This document shows, piece by piece, positions 27,201 to 34,499 of a stretch of DNA of 64,000 nt; position 1 is the first letter of the stretch; each line of letters begins with the position of its first letter. Source of the stretch: Dyadobacter psychrophilus (lineage in GTDB: Bacteria; Bacteroidota; Bacteroidia; Cytophagales; Spirosomataceae); NCBI RefSeq assembly GCF_900167945.1, contig NZ_FUZA01000008.1:124001-188000 (forward strand). The letters are read 5' to 3'. Below the pieces are notes generated by a model that had not been told where the DNA came from, ran no database searches, and worked only from the letters and a program-made list of their open reading frames with translations. The position numbers were made by a program, and so were the translations under genes.

Positions 27201-27426
27201 AAATCCGGTTGCGGATGGAAAGATCACTGTTGAAACATTGCAAAACCTGAATAATGCGGAAGTTCAGATCATTGACAGCCGCGGGCGCATTCACAGAACA
27301 TTCCAGGTACAGAAATTTGACAGCCAGCAATTCTTTAATATCCAGGGCCTACCAAGCGGAGTTTACATTGTACGGGTCGTTTCAGTTGCGTTTACTGCAT
27401 CGCAAAAGCTGATAATCGTTCAGTAA
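24253..27426 (+). CDS. Secreted SGNH/sialate-O-acetylesterase-like protein with Ig-like repeats and T9SS domain
   Basis: A 1057-residue modular protein. It has a signal peptide (1-23) and a beta-sandwich-like N-domain (24-120). A DUF303/sialate O-acetylesterase-type SGNH hydrolase follows (about 121-375): nucleophile Ser132 in IAGQSN, ILWLQGEADN near 265, and DAEGVHF near 350 holding the Asp-x-x-His pair. Eight Ig-like repeats of about 73 residues come next, six with a Cys pair and WSNG-type core. The end is a T9SS type A sorting domain (YPNPVADGKITVE to the C-terminus). It probably removes acetyl groups from glycans at the cell surface. Its paralog is next door. Confidence 0.85.
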   Translation: MKHYLPFFFWVGLSFLSFSSSAQISIDFPTDRAVFQRDKGNRATIHISGTYTKVISRIEARLDGINGQGEPAGDWKIIDGNPQGGFYSGSLDNVRGGWYKLEVRAFNGDQEVGFYRVDHVGVGEVFMIAGQSNGEGFSGQGSQGAQDDRVSSIDHYYTGSSVQDLPRNPRFVHLDSETDISPRGPSAWCWGRLGDQLVSRLGVPVLFFNVAWTGSAVRAWKESINGIGKSVYAPINFEPHGMPYGNMRNVIQRYTPITGLRGILWLQGEADNFKDTDTDWYFNDLKTVIEASRNDAGQDVSWVVSLTSYDNLHGTDSRVTDGQQRVINNVSNVFQGPNTDLIQIPRIDAEGVHFKDDGLRQLAEAWAQQLNDNFFSNSNPYQGVRPLKVTASCAGNGNLNLTADNVGYSQFNWSNGSNSNTTQVGNGTYQVSARDGKGHYIFSPDIRINENIQPNKPTIQLEGSNPVCLGNTATLISSTSENVRWSNGSTSDRIGITTGGEYSVTTRNVYGCESTSDKIAMTVSTAPLPPKPKIAASGVLEFCDGGEVSLTSDSKLKNAWSNGGNTATIVVKSSGEYRVRALDDVGCYSPDSDPVNVKVNALPQKPVVALSGNTTFCEGESITMTSNYDSGNIWSTAATTKAITIAATGTFSLKQRDANGCESTSDEIAVKVNTLPATPAITALRPTTFCLRDYTTLRSSEAFSYVWSNGETGREIEVRNSGDFTIAAKDQNGCVSPVSPVVKVVANVLPETPTIRANGPVVFCADLSVTLQSTPATGFLWSNGASTQSLRVTTQGTFSVQTINQFQCYSDPSNQITTQTLALPPSPTIEALGDTTFCAGDFVVLKATLGNTFFWNTLEEGESIQADTSGSYAARVRDDQGCFSPFSRAIKVDVKPTPTKPTIRQVGVFTLLAENNLNDGDHVWKLNGQELTENTATLKAIRSGSYVVNNTVVYSPTLTCFSDFSDPYSFTADTKNPGFVTYPNPVADGKITVETLQNLNNAEVQIIDSRGRIHRTFQVQKFDSQQFFNIQGLPSGVYIVRVVSVAFTASQKLIIVQ
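25411..27165 (+). repeat. Eight tandem Ig-like protein repeats, about 219 bases each
   Basis: Within the esterase gene, repeats share the pattern: Pro-rich opener (LPxxPxI), FC-x-G, a strand ending in W-S-N-G, a SG-x-Y/F strand and D-x-x-GC. Units 2-7 keep the Cys pair; the first and last are diverged. DNA identity between units is low by eye, so expansion is not recent. Confidence 0.75.
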
Positions 27427-27492
27427 AACGTTGTATCATCTACGTTGTAATCAAAAAAACGGAATAGTGATATTTTAGCAAAAATAATCATT

Positions 27493-27500
27493 TACATTTG
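27493..27500 (+). promoter_or_regulatory. -7 promoter element of the second esterase gene
   Basis: TACATTTG matches TAnnTTTG in the 161-base gap, about 88 bases before the ATG at 27588, suggesting the second paralog has its own promoter. Confidence 0.4.
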
Positions 27501-27587
27501 TGACCGTTTTGTGTAGTTCACATGGCCCAAGTCGAAAATCCAACATCTGTCAGATATACAAATTTTTACTCTGTTTAAGAATTCCCA

Positions 27588-29729
27588 ATGCGTCATAGAA
27601 TTATTTTCCCGGTTGTGGCAAAGGCATTACTGTTGATCAGTCTTATATCCTCAACAGCTTTCTCGCAAATCCGAATTACTTCACCAACCTTTCAGGCTGT
27701 ATATCAACAAAATATTACGGGACAGAGAGAAATAACCGTTTCAGGAACATTTACTGTTCCTATGGACAAAATTGAAGTCCGCGCCGTGCCTGTTGTCCAG
27801 GGTCAGGGCTTTGAAACACCTTGGAAAACTTTACAGGAGGCTCCGAAAGGTGGTGTTTTTAAAGGTGACATCGCATTAATGGGTGGCTGGTATTCTATCG
27901 AAGTCCGTGGTCTTTCGGATGGAAAGGTCGTTGGCAGGGACATTTTATCCAGACTGGGCGTAGGTGAGGTCTTTATCATAGCAGGGCAATCTAACGCACA
28001 GGGATTAAGAGCATATCCAGGACCTTCGGCACAGGATGACCGTGTGATGTATATTTCCAATTATAACAACGATGACAGGGACTTGCTAACAGATCCTGTT
28101 CCGCCGGCATTCAATAAGATTTCACAGGATTTAGGCATTATGTCGCCAAGGGGCCAGTCTGCATGGTGTTGGGGACTTTTGGGCGACATGCTGGTTGCGA
28201 AGCTGAACGTTCCTGTCCTTTTCATTAATACCGCCTGGGAAGGAACTTCAATTGAAAACTGGGCGAGCAGCGCCAAAGGAATAAAAACGCAAAATAAATA
28301 CGGTGGCTTTGTATATCCGCCTCAGATGCCTTACGCGAATTTAAGGATCGCAGCAAGAAATTATGGCAATCAGTATGGTGTAAGGGCCATTTTATGGATG
28401 CAGGGAGAAACGGATGCGCTTTATAACACGCCCACCGCATCATACAGGGAAGACCTTCAATTTATCATGAACAGGCTCGGAAGCGAAACAGGAGATAAGC
28501 GGATCACATGGGTTATTGCCCGTACTTCCAGGACTTCTGCCGGTTCCAACATTGCGTCCAGTATAAATCCAGCCATCATTGCCGCACAAAATGCAGTTCT
28601 CGATACGCAGTTTAATCCAACTTACCCAGGACCTGAAACAGATCCTCTGGTTCCAAACAGAGGAGATGGAACGCACTTTGTAGGCCGGGACCCTGCAAGT
28701 ACGAGAGAAGCACTTAATATCCTTGCCAATGCCTGGAATGAAAGCCTTAACGCGAATTTCTTTTCAACCGTTACGCCCACCAATCCAGCGCCAATTCCTG
28801 CGCTTGAAGCTAGTTGCGTGACGGAAAACAATGCTGTTACGATCACTTTGCCTACGGGTTACTCTTCCTACCTGTGGAATAATGGTGAAACGGGCAATTC
28901 TATCACGGTTTCGGATGCCGGAACTTACCGCGCAACGGTGAAGGACAATGCAGGAAATTCTATCCTGACTTCGGTTGTAGTGCTTGATAACAATGCGAAA
29001 CCGGTGCAGCCAACCATTCAGCAACAGGGAGACCAGCAGGCATGTTTTGACTCTGCATTTCAATTTTCGGTCGCAGAATCAACAGATATTTACAGCTGGT
29101 ACAAACAAGGATCGAACACGGTGATAGCAACCGGTGCAACTGCACAGATCGCGGAAAGCGGCAATTATTACGTGCAGGGCCGCAACATTTTCGGCTGCGT
29201 TTCTGAAAATTCTGCCGTGTCATCGCTGATTGTAAGACCAGAAATTTCAAAACCTGTTATTGAACCCTCAGGACCATTCAGCATTACAGCTACCATTCCT
29301 CAGGACCTTGACGCAAAGTTTTTGTGGCGCAGACCCGGAAGTGAGTCGGATACGACGGCTAATTTGATCAAAATCCTGAAAACAGGTGAATACTCGACCC
29401 GAGCGCAGGTTGTTTTTCAACTTGGCGATGATTTGCTGACTTGCTATTCCGATACGGCGTCGCGTGAGTTTAAAACCAATGAGCAAAACGAAGTTGTGAT
29501 TTACCCTAACCCAAGCCAGGGAAACTTTGTTTACATTGAGTCAAGAGATAATATCCGTGAAGCAACTGTAACCATTTTTGACATTTACGGAAGGGTAATC
29601 AGGACTACATCACCGCGGTTGCTGGATAGCCGCCTGGAAATAGATGTGCGTTATCTGCCGACAGGAAAATATATCCTTCGTGTAACCGGACAGGGCCAGA
29701 GCCTCACCAAGCAGATTGTGATCCGATAA
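27588..29729 (+). CDS. Secreted SGNH/sialate-O-acetylesterase-like paralog with T9SS domain
   Basis: A 713-residue paralog of the preceding protein. It has a signal peptide (1-27), the same N-domain, an SGNH hydrolase with IAGQSNAQGLR, RAILWMQGETDA and GDGTHFVGRD, then only three Ig-like units and a T9SS sorting domain (IYPNPSQGNFVYIE onward, ending LTKQIVIR). The shared opening (WYSIEVRGLSDGK against WYKLEVRAFNGDQ) shows tandem duplication. It is expected to be exported by the type IX machinery and to act on acetylated glycans outside the cell; the actual substrate is unknown. A terminator follows. Confidence 0.85.
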   Translation: MRHRIIFPVVAKALLLISLISSTAFSQIRITSPTFQAVYQQNITGQREITVSGTFTVPMDKIEVRAVPVVQGQGFETPWKTLQEAPKGGVFKGDIALMGGWYSIEVRGLSDGKVVGRDILSRLGVGEVFIIAGQSNAQGLRAYPGPSAQDDRVMYISNYNNDDRDLLTDPVPPAFNKISQDLGIMSPRGQSAWCWGLLGDMLVAKLNVPVLFINTAWEGTSIENWASSAKGIKTQNKYGGFVYPPQMPYANLRIAARNYGNQYGVRAILWMQGETDALYNTPTASYREDLQFIMNRLGSETGDKRITWVIARTSRTSAGSNIASSINPAIIAAQNAVLDTQFNPTYPGPETDPLVPNRGDGTHFVGRDPASTREALNILANAWNESLNANFFSTVTPTNPAPIPALEASCVTENNAVTITLPTGYSSYLWNNGETGNSITVSDAGTYRATVKDNAGNSILTSVVVLDNNAKPVQPTIQQQGDQQACFDSAFQFSVAESTDIYSWYKQGSNTVIATGATAQIAESGNYYVQGRNIFGCVSENSAVSSLIVRPEISKPVIEPSGPFSITATIPQDLDAKFLWRRPGSESDTTANLIKILKTGEYSTRAQVVFQLGDDLLTCYSDTASREFKTNEQNEVVIYPNPSQGNFVYIESRDNIREATVTIFDIYGRVIRTTSPRLLDSRLEIDVRYLPTGKYILRVTGQGQSLTKQIVIR

Positions 29730-29752
29730 GCTTCAATCATCGTTTTTTTGTC

Positions 29753-29781
29753 AATAAGCCCCGGCCATCCGGGGCTTATTT
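29753..29781 (+). terminator. Intrinsic terminator after the esterase pair
   Basis: AATAAGCCCCGG, four-base loop CCAT, CCGGGGCTTATT: a 12-bp perfect stem followed by a short T-rich stretch. Confidence 0.88.
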
Positions 29782-29818
29782 AGTATGATACTAATTAGAC
29801 AAAAGATAAAGTCCAGAA

Positions 29819-29850
29819 TTTGATTGATAAATTTGCAAAGGCTAATTTTG
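29819..29850 (+). promoter_or_regulatory. Promoter of the nuo operon
   Basis: TTTG at 29819-29822 and TAATTTTG at 29843-29850 are separated by 20 bases, a good Bacteroidota -33/-7 pair. Transcription would start near 29857, leaving a leader of about 70 bases before nuoA. Confidence 0.6.
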
Positions 29851-29926
29851 AGAAACCAGAAAGAAAGTAACCGCTGACAACAATTTTCAGGTTGATTTCA
29901 TAGATTGTAATTGAATAACTGACTCA

Positions 29927-30301
29927 ATGAAAAATTCATATTTCCCTTCTGATTACCTGCCGATTTTGGTTCAATTCATCCTGGCTGCTGCCTTCATTGG
30001 TGGCACAATGATTGTAACGCACTTGATTGGCCCAAGCAGGAAAAGCAAGTTAAAAGACGATCCGTTTGAATGTGGTATAGAGTCTGTTGGTGATGCCAGG
30101 ACGCCTATCTCCGTAAAATATTTTCTTGTTGCCATCCTATTTGTTCTTTTTGACGTTGAGGTGATATTTATGTATCCCTGGGCAGTTAATTTTAAGGGTT
30201 TAGGAATGTTTGGGTTTGTAGAAATGTTGTTGTTTATGGCATTGCTGCTTTCCGGGTTTTATTATGTGATCCGCAAAGGGGTCCTGAACTGGGAAGAGTA
30301 A
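29927..30301 (+). CDS. nuoA: NADH-quinone oxidoreductase subunit A
   Basis: A 124-residue membrane subunit of Complex I with three TM segments (about 11-32, 65-87, 95-115). The conserved loop KDDPFECGIESVGDARTPISVKY lies between TM1 and TM2, and FVLFDVEVIFMYPWA holds the key acidic residues. It helps form the quinone channel and the junction between peripheral and membrane arms. It is the first gene of the operon. Confidence 0.95.
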   Translation: MKNSYFPSDYLPILVQFILAAAFIGGTMIVTHLIGPSRKSKLKDDPFECGIESVGDARTPISVKYFLVAILFVLFDVEVIFMYPWAVNFKGLGMFGFVEMLLFMALLLSGFYYVIRKGVLNWEE

Positions 30302-30328
30302 TTTACAAACTTGACTGACAGAAAAATT

Positions 30329-30871
30329 ATGAAAGAAGTAACGATTGTGGAGGCTCCGCAAGGACATAGCGGATCTGGTTTTTTTGCAACTTCATTTGAT
30401 GAAGCCATAGGTTTGGCAAGAAGTTATTCTCTCTGGCCACTTCCCTTTGCAACCTCTTGCTGTGGAATTGAATTCATGGCAACCATGGGAGCACATTACG
30501 ACATATCCCGTTTTGGATCAGAAAGACCTAGTTTTTCTCCCCGTCAGGCTGATTTGCTGATGGTAATGGGAACAATTGCCAAGAAAATGGCTCCTGTTGT
30601 AAAGCAGGTTTATTTACAAATGGCTGAACCCCGCTGGGTAATGGCCGTTGGCGCCTGTGCTTCAAGCGGCGGGATCTTCGATACTTACAGCGTTTTGCAG
30701 GGAATTGATCGAATTATCCCGGTTGACGTGTATGTACCCGGCTGCCCGCCACGACCGGAACAAATCATTGACGGTCTGATGCACATTCAACATTTGGCAC
30801 AAAATGAAAAGCTTCGTCGTAGAAATACAGACGAATACCAGGAATTATTAGCATCATATAATATTCAATAA
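30329..30871 (+). CDS. nuoB: NADH-quinone oxidoreductase subunit B
   Basis: A 180-residue peripheral-arm subunit holding the terminal [4Fe-4S] cluster N2, which passes electrons to quinone. Ligand Cys are visible in ATSCCGIEF, VGACASSGG and VPGCPPRPE. The ATG at 30329 is chosen over an upstream TTG (30311) because it gives the usual short N-terminus. nuoC starts six bases after its stop. Confidence 0.96.
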   Translation: MKEVTIVEAPQGHSGSGFFATSFDEAIGLARSYSLWPLPFATSCCGIEFMATMGAHYDISRFGSERPSFSPRQADLLMVMGTIAKKMAPVVKQVYLQMAEPRWVMAVGACASSGGIFDTYSVLQGIDRIIPVDVYVPGCPPRPEQIIDGLMHIQHLAQNEKLRRRNTDEYQELLASYNIQ

Positions 30872-30877
30872 TCCCCT

Positions 30878-31378
30878 ATGCTAAGTAACCAGGAGGTAGC
30901 CGAAGCGCTTTTGGAAAAATTTGGTGATCAGGTTTTTGACTTTGATGAGCCTTACGGATTGCTGACGCTTTCAACCTCTCGTGAGGAAATTATCCCTCTT
31001 TTAGAATTTCTGCGCGACCATAAAACTTACCAGTTTATCTTTTTAACAGACATTACTGGCATACATTATCCTGATAATGTCGAGAAGGAATTTATGGTTG
31101 TGTATCATATGCACAGTTTCGTGCACAATTTCCGCGTTCGTATCAAAGTGAGCCTAGCCGAAGCGGATATTCACATTCCGACGGCAACGGGCTTGTTTGC
31201 TTCTGCTAACTGGATGGAGCGCGAAACGTACGATTTCTTTGGGATTATGTTTGACGGACATCCCAACTTAAAGCGCATCCTGAATATAGAGGAGATGGAT
31301 TACTTCCCGATGAGACGGGAGTTTCCGCTGGAAGATGCGACGCGCGAAGATAAAACTGATGCCCTTTTTGGCCGATGA
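30878..31378 (+). CDS. nuoC: NADH-quinone oxidoreductase subunit C
   Basis: A 166-residue peripheral-arm subunit (30-kDa type) without cofactors. The signature ERETYDFFGIMFDGHPNLKRIL and the following DYFPMRREFPLED are clear. It stands as a separate gene, not fused to nuoD as in E. coli. It lies 18 bases before nuoD. Confidence 0.95.
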   Translation: MLSNQEVAEALLEKFGDQVFDFDEPYGLLTLSTSREEIIPLLEFLRDHKTYQFIFLTDITGIHYPDNVEKEFMVVYHMHSFVHNFRVRIKVSLAEADIHIPTATGLFASANWMERETYDFFGIMFDGHPNLKRILNIEEMDYFPMRREFPLEDATREDKTDALFGR

Positions 31379-31396
31379 CCCTATACTGAGTAAGAT

Positions 31397-32623
31397 ATGG
31401 CAGATATTGAATTATTACCACATAATGTTCCCGCAAACGCCGATCTACCTGAGCTGGTTGAAGAACTGACCACGCTTAACCTCGGTCCTACTCACCCTGC
31501 AACTCACGGTATTTTCCAGAATATCCTGAAAATGGATGGAGAAAAGATCGTTTCAGGAGAGCAGACCATTGGATATATACACCGTGCATTTGAGAAAATC
31601 GCTGAAAGAAGGCCTTTTTACCAGATCACAACCCTTACTGACCGCATGAACTACTGCTCCTCCCCGATCAACAATCTGGGCTGGCACATGACGGTTGAAA
31701 AGCTTTTGAGCGTGGAAGTGCCGAAGAGAGCGCAGTATATCCGCGTGATCATGATGGAACTTGCACGCATTACGGACCACCTGATTTGCAATAGTATTTT
31801 GGGTGTGGATACAGGTGCATTTACCGGTTTCCTTTACGTAATGCAAAAGCGTGAGGAAGTTTACGAAATCTACGAAGAGGTTTGCGGCGCCCGTTTGACG
31901 ACCAATATGGGACGTGTCGGCGGAATGGAAAGAGATCTTTCTACAACAGCCATTCGCAAAATCAATGAGTTTATAAAAACATTCCCGCCTGTTCTGAGAG
32001 AGCTTGAAAAGTTGCTTAATCGCAACAGGATTTTCATGGACAGGACCATTAATGTTGGCCCTATATCCATGGAGCGGGCAATTTCTTACGGTTTTACAGG
32101 CCCAAACCTTCGTGCGGCAGGGTTGGACTATGATGTAAGGGTTATGAACCCCTATTCTTCGTACCAGGACTTTGAGTTTGACATTCCTGTTGGCCAGAAC
32201 GGCGACACTTACGATCGCTATATGGTGCGTAACGAGGAAATGTGGCAAAGTCTGAAAATCGTAGAACAAGCTATTAACAATCTTCCCGAAGGCCCTTATT
32301 ACGCCGATGCGCCTGAATATTATTTACCTCCCAAAAAAGAGGTTTACAGGAGCATGGAAGCGCTTATTTACCATTTTAAAATCGTAATGGGAGAAATCGA
32401 CGCTCCCATTGGTGAAGTTTATCATGCGGTGGAAGGTGGTAACGGCGAGTTAGGTTTTTACCTGATCAGCGACGGCGGCCGGACTCCATACAGACTGCAT
32501 TTCCGTAGACCAAGCTTTATCTATTATCAGGCTTATCCTGAAATGTGCAAAGGAAGTACACTTTCTGACGCAATTCTGACCATGAGTAGCCTTAATGTAA
32601 TTGCGGGTGAGCTGGACGCCTAA
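31397..32623 (+). CDS. nuoD: NADH-quinone oxidoreductase subunit D
   Basis: A 408-residue 49-kDa-type subunit that forms the quinone-binding pocket together with NuoB. Hallmarks are LGPTHPATHGIFQ (the His of the quinone site), GYIHRAFEKIAE, TDRMNYCSSPINN and the C-terminal end MSSLNVIAGELDA. The family derives from [NiFe] hydrogenase large subunits but has lost the metal Cys ligands. Length is normal. Confidence 0.97.
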   Translation: MADIELLPHNVPANADLPELVEELTTLNLGPTHPATHGIFQNILKMDGEKIVSGEQTIGYIHRAFEKIAERRPFYQITTLTDRMNYCSSPINNLGWHMTVEKLLSVEVPKRAQYIRVIMMELARITDHLICNSILGVDTGAFTGFLYVMQKREEVYEIYEEVCGARLTTNMGRVGGMERDLSTTAIRKINEFIKTFPPVLRELEKLLNRNRIFMDRTINVGPISMERAISYGFTGPNLRAAGLDYDVRVMNPYSSYQDFEFDIPVGQNGDTYDRYMVRNEEMWQSLKIVEQAINNLPEGPYYADAPEYYLPPKKEVYRSMEALIYHFKIVMGEIDAPIGEVYHAVEGGNGELGFYLISDGGRTPYRLHFRRPSFIYYQAYPEMCKGSTLSDAILTMSSLNVIAGELDA

Positions 32624-32637
32624 AAAATATTCAAGAA

Positions 32638-33135
32638 ATGACTGAATCACCAAATCTGGTTGCATTTACACCGGAAAGACAGGAAAAAGTAAAAGAGATC
32701 ATTGCACGTTATCCTGAGGGCCGTCAAAAGTCGGCTCTTTTGCCTGTTTTACACGTGGCACAGGAACAATGGGGCTGGTTGAGCAGCGAAGTAATGGATC
32801 ACGTGGCCAGCTTGCTGAGCCTGGAACCCGTCGAAGTTTACGAAGTTGCGACTTTTTACACCATGTATCACCTTGATCCTGTCGGGAAGCATGTGATTGA
32901 ATATTGCCGCACGGGTCCTTGCTGCCTGATGGGCGGGGAAGACGTTTACGGACATTTGAAACAAAGACTGGGCATTGACGCCGGACAAACAACCGCCGAT
33001 GGACTTTTCACATTAAAAGAAGTAGAATGTCTGGCAGCATGCGGCTGGGGCCCTGTTTTTCAGATTCGTGAGAAATATTACATGAACCTGACGAATGAAA
33101 AAGTGGATGAAATTATTGAAGAGTTGAGTAAATAG
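32638..33135 (+). CDS. nuoE: NADH-quinone oxidoreductase subunit E
   Basis: A 165-residue thioredoxin-like ferredoxin carrying the [2Fe-2S] cluster N1a. The Cys ligands fall in CRTGPC and CLAAC (C-x4-C and C-x3-C). It works next to NuoF in the NADH-oxidising head. ATFYTMYHLDP is another family segment. Gap to nuoF is 23 bases. Confidence 0.96.
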   Translation: MTESPNLVAFTPERQEKVKEIIARYPEGRQKSALLPVLHVAQEQWGWLSSEVMDHVASLLSLEPVEVYEVATFYTMYHLDPVGKHVIEYCRTGPCCLMGGEDVYGHLKQRLGIDAGQTTADGLFTLKEVECLAACGWGPVFQIREKYYMNLTNEKVDEIIEELSK

Positions 33136-33158
33136 CGTAAGCTGAAATTGATCCTCAA

Positions 33159-34499
33159 ATGGCTATAAAAATCTTAACGGAACATATTAATACACCAGGC
33201 ATCGAAACTTTCGACGTTTATCGTCAAAAGGGAGGATACACGGCCGTTGAAAAAGCGATAAAGACCATGACCCCGGAAGAGGTTGTGGAAGAAGCAAAGA
33301 AATCCGGTGTGCGCGGACGTGGCGGTGCGGGTTTTCCAATGGGTATGAAATGGGGCTTTTTGGCTAAACCGGAAGGTGTTCCCCGTTATTTGGTGTGTAA
33401 TGCGGATGAATCCGAGCCCGGAACATTCAAGGATCATCATTTGATGAAGACCATTCCGCATTTGCTCATTGAAGGGATGATCATTTCAAGCTTTGCGCTT
33501 GGCGCAAACAAGTCCTTTATCTATGTTCGTGGAGAGTTAATGTATGTGATCCGGATTTTGGAGCAAGCCATTGAGGAAGCAAAAGCGAAAGGATTTCTTG
33601 GTAAAAATATATTAGGAACCGGTTACGATCTTGAACTGATCGTTCAGCCTGGTGGTGGCGCTTACATTTGCGGTGAAGAAACCGCGTTGCTTGAATCTCT
33701 TGAAGGAAAAAGAGGGAATCCAAGAAACAAGCCGCCATTCCCTGCAGTAAAAGGTTTATATCAAAGCCCGACTGTGGTAAACAATGTGGAATCTATCTCC
33801 AACATGCCTTGGATCATTAACAATGGCGGAGATGCTTATGCAGCCATTGGTGTTGGCCGCAGCACTGGAACGAAGCTGATTTCTGCTTCGGGACACATTA
33901 ATAAACCCGGCGTTTACGAGATCGAGTTGGGTGTTAGTGTTGAGGAATTCCTTAATTCAGATGAATACTGCGGTGGCGTGAGGAAAGGACATCATTTGAA
34001 AGCATTGGTTGCAGGAGGTTCATCTGTCCCCATTTTGCCAGCGCATTTGATCATGAAGACGGCTAATGGTGAAGATCGCCTGATGAGCTATGAATCACTG
34101 TCGGATGGTGGATTTGCAACAGGAACAATGTTAGGTTCGGGTGGTTTCATTGTTTTTGATGAAACAGCATGTATCGTTCGTAACACCTGGAATTTCTCCC
34201 GTTTTTATCATCATGAATCTTGCGGACAATGCAGCCCATGCCGTGAAGGAACCGGCTGGATGGAAAAAGTGCTTCATCGAATTGAACACGGCCACGGGAG
34301 CATGCACGACATTGATCTGCTGGTTGATATATCCAAAAAAATAGAAGGTAACACCATTTGTCCATTGGGCGACGCTGCTGCCTGGCCAGTTGCCAGCGCA
34401 ATCCGGCATTTCAGGGATGAATTTATGTGGCACATTACTAATCCACACGAAGCATCGCAGCCCGGCGCAGTTTATCAGGGCGAAATGGCATTAGTATAA
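33159..34499 (+). CDS. nuoF: NADH-quinone oxidoreductase subunit F (NADH-binding, FMN)
   Basis: A 446-residue subunit that oxidises NADH. The glycine-rich FMN/NADH-binding parts are RGRGGAGFPMGMKWGF and the GGGAYICGEETALLESLEG stretch; CNADESEPGTFKD binds FMN. The [4Fe-4S] N3 ligands are in ESCGQCSPCREGTGWM and TICPLGDAAAWP. Its TAA shares its last A with the ATG of the next gene, a membrane protein not belonging to Complex I. Confidence 0.97.
   Translation: MAIKILTEHINTPGIETFDVYRQKGGYTAVEKAIKTMTPEEVVEEAKKSGVRGRGGAGFPMGMKWGFLAKPEGVPRYLVCNADESEPGTFKDHHLMKTIPHLLIEGMIISSFALGANKSFIYVRGELMYVIRILEQAIEEAKAKGFLGKNILGTGYDLELIVQPGGGAYICGEETALLESLEGKRGNPRNKPPFPAVKGLYQSPTVVNNVESISNMPWIINNGGDAYAAIGVGRSTGTKLISASGHINKPGVYEIELGVSVEEFLNSDEYCGGVRKGHHLKALVAGGSSVPILPAHLIMKTANGEDRLMSYESLSDGGFATGTMLGSGGFIVFDETACIVRNTWNFSRFYHHESCGQCSPCREGTGWMEKVLHRIEHGHGSMHDIDLLVDISKKIEGNTICPLGDAAAWPVASAIRHFRDEFMWHITNPHEASQPGAVYQGEMALV

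Noticed and set aside
31553..32269. Open frame of 238 codons antisense to nuoD
   Set aside because: Shadow of a highly conserved subunit gene; composition unlike a real protein.
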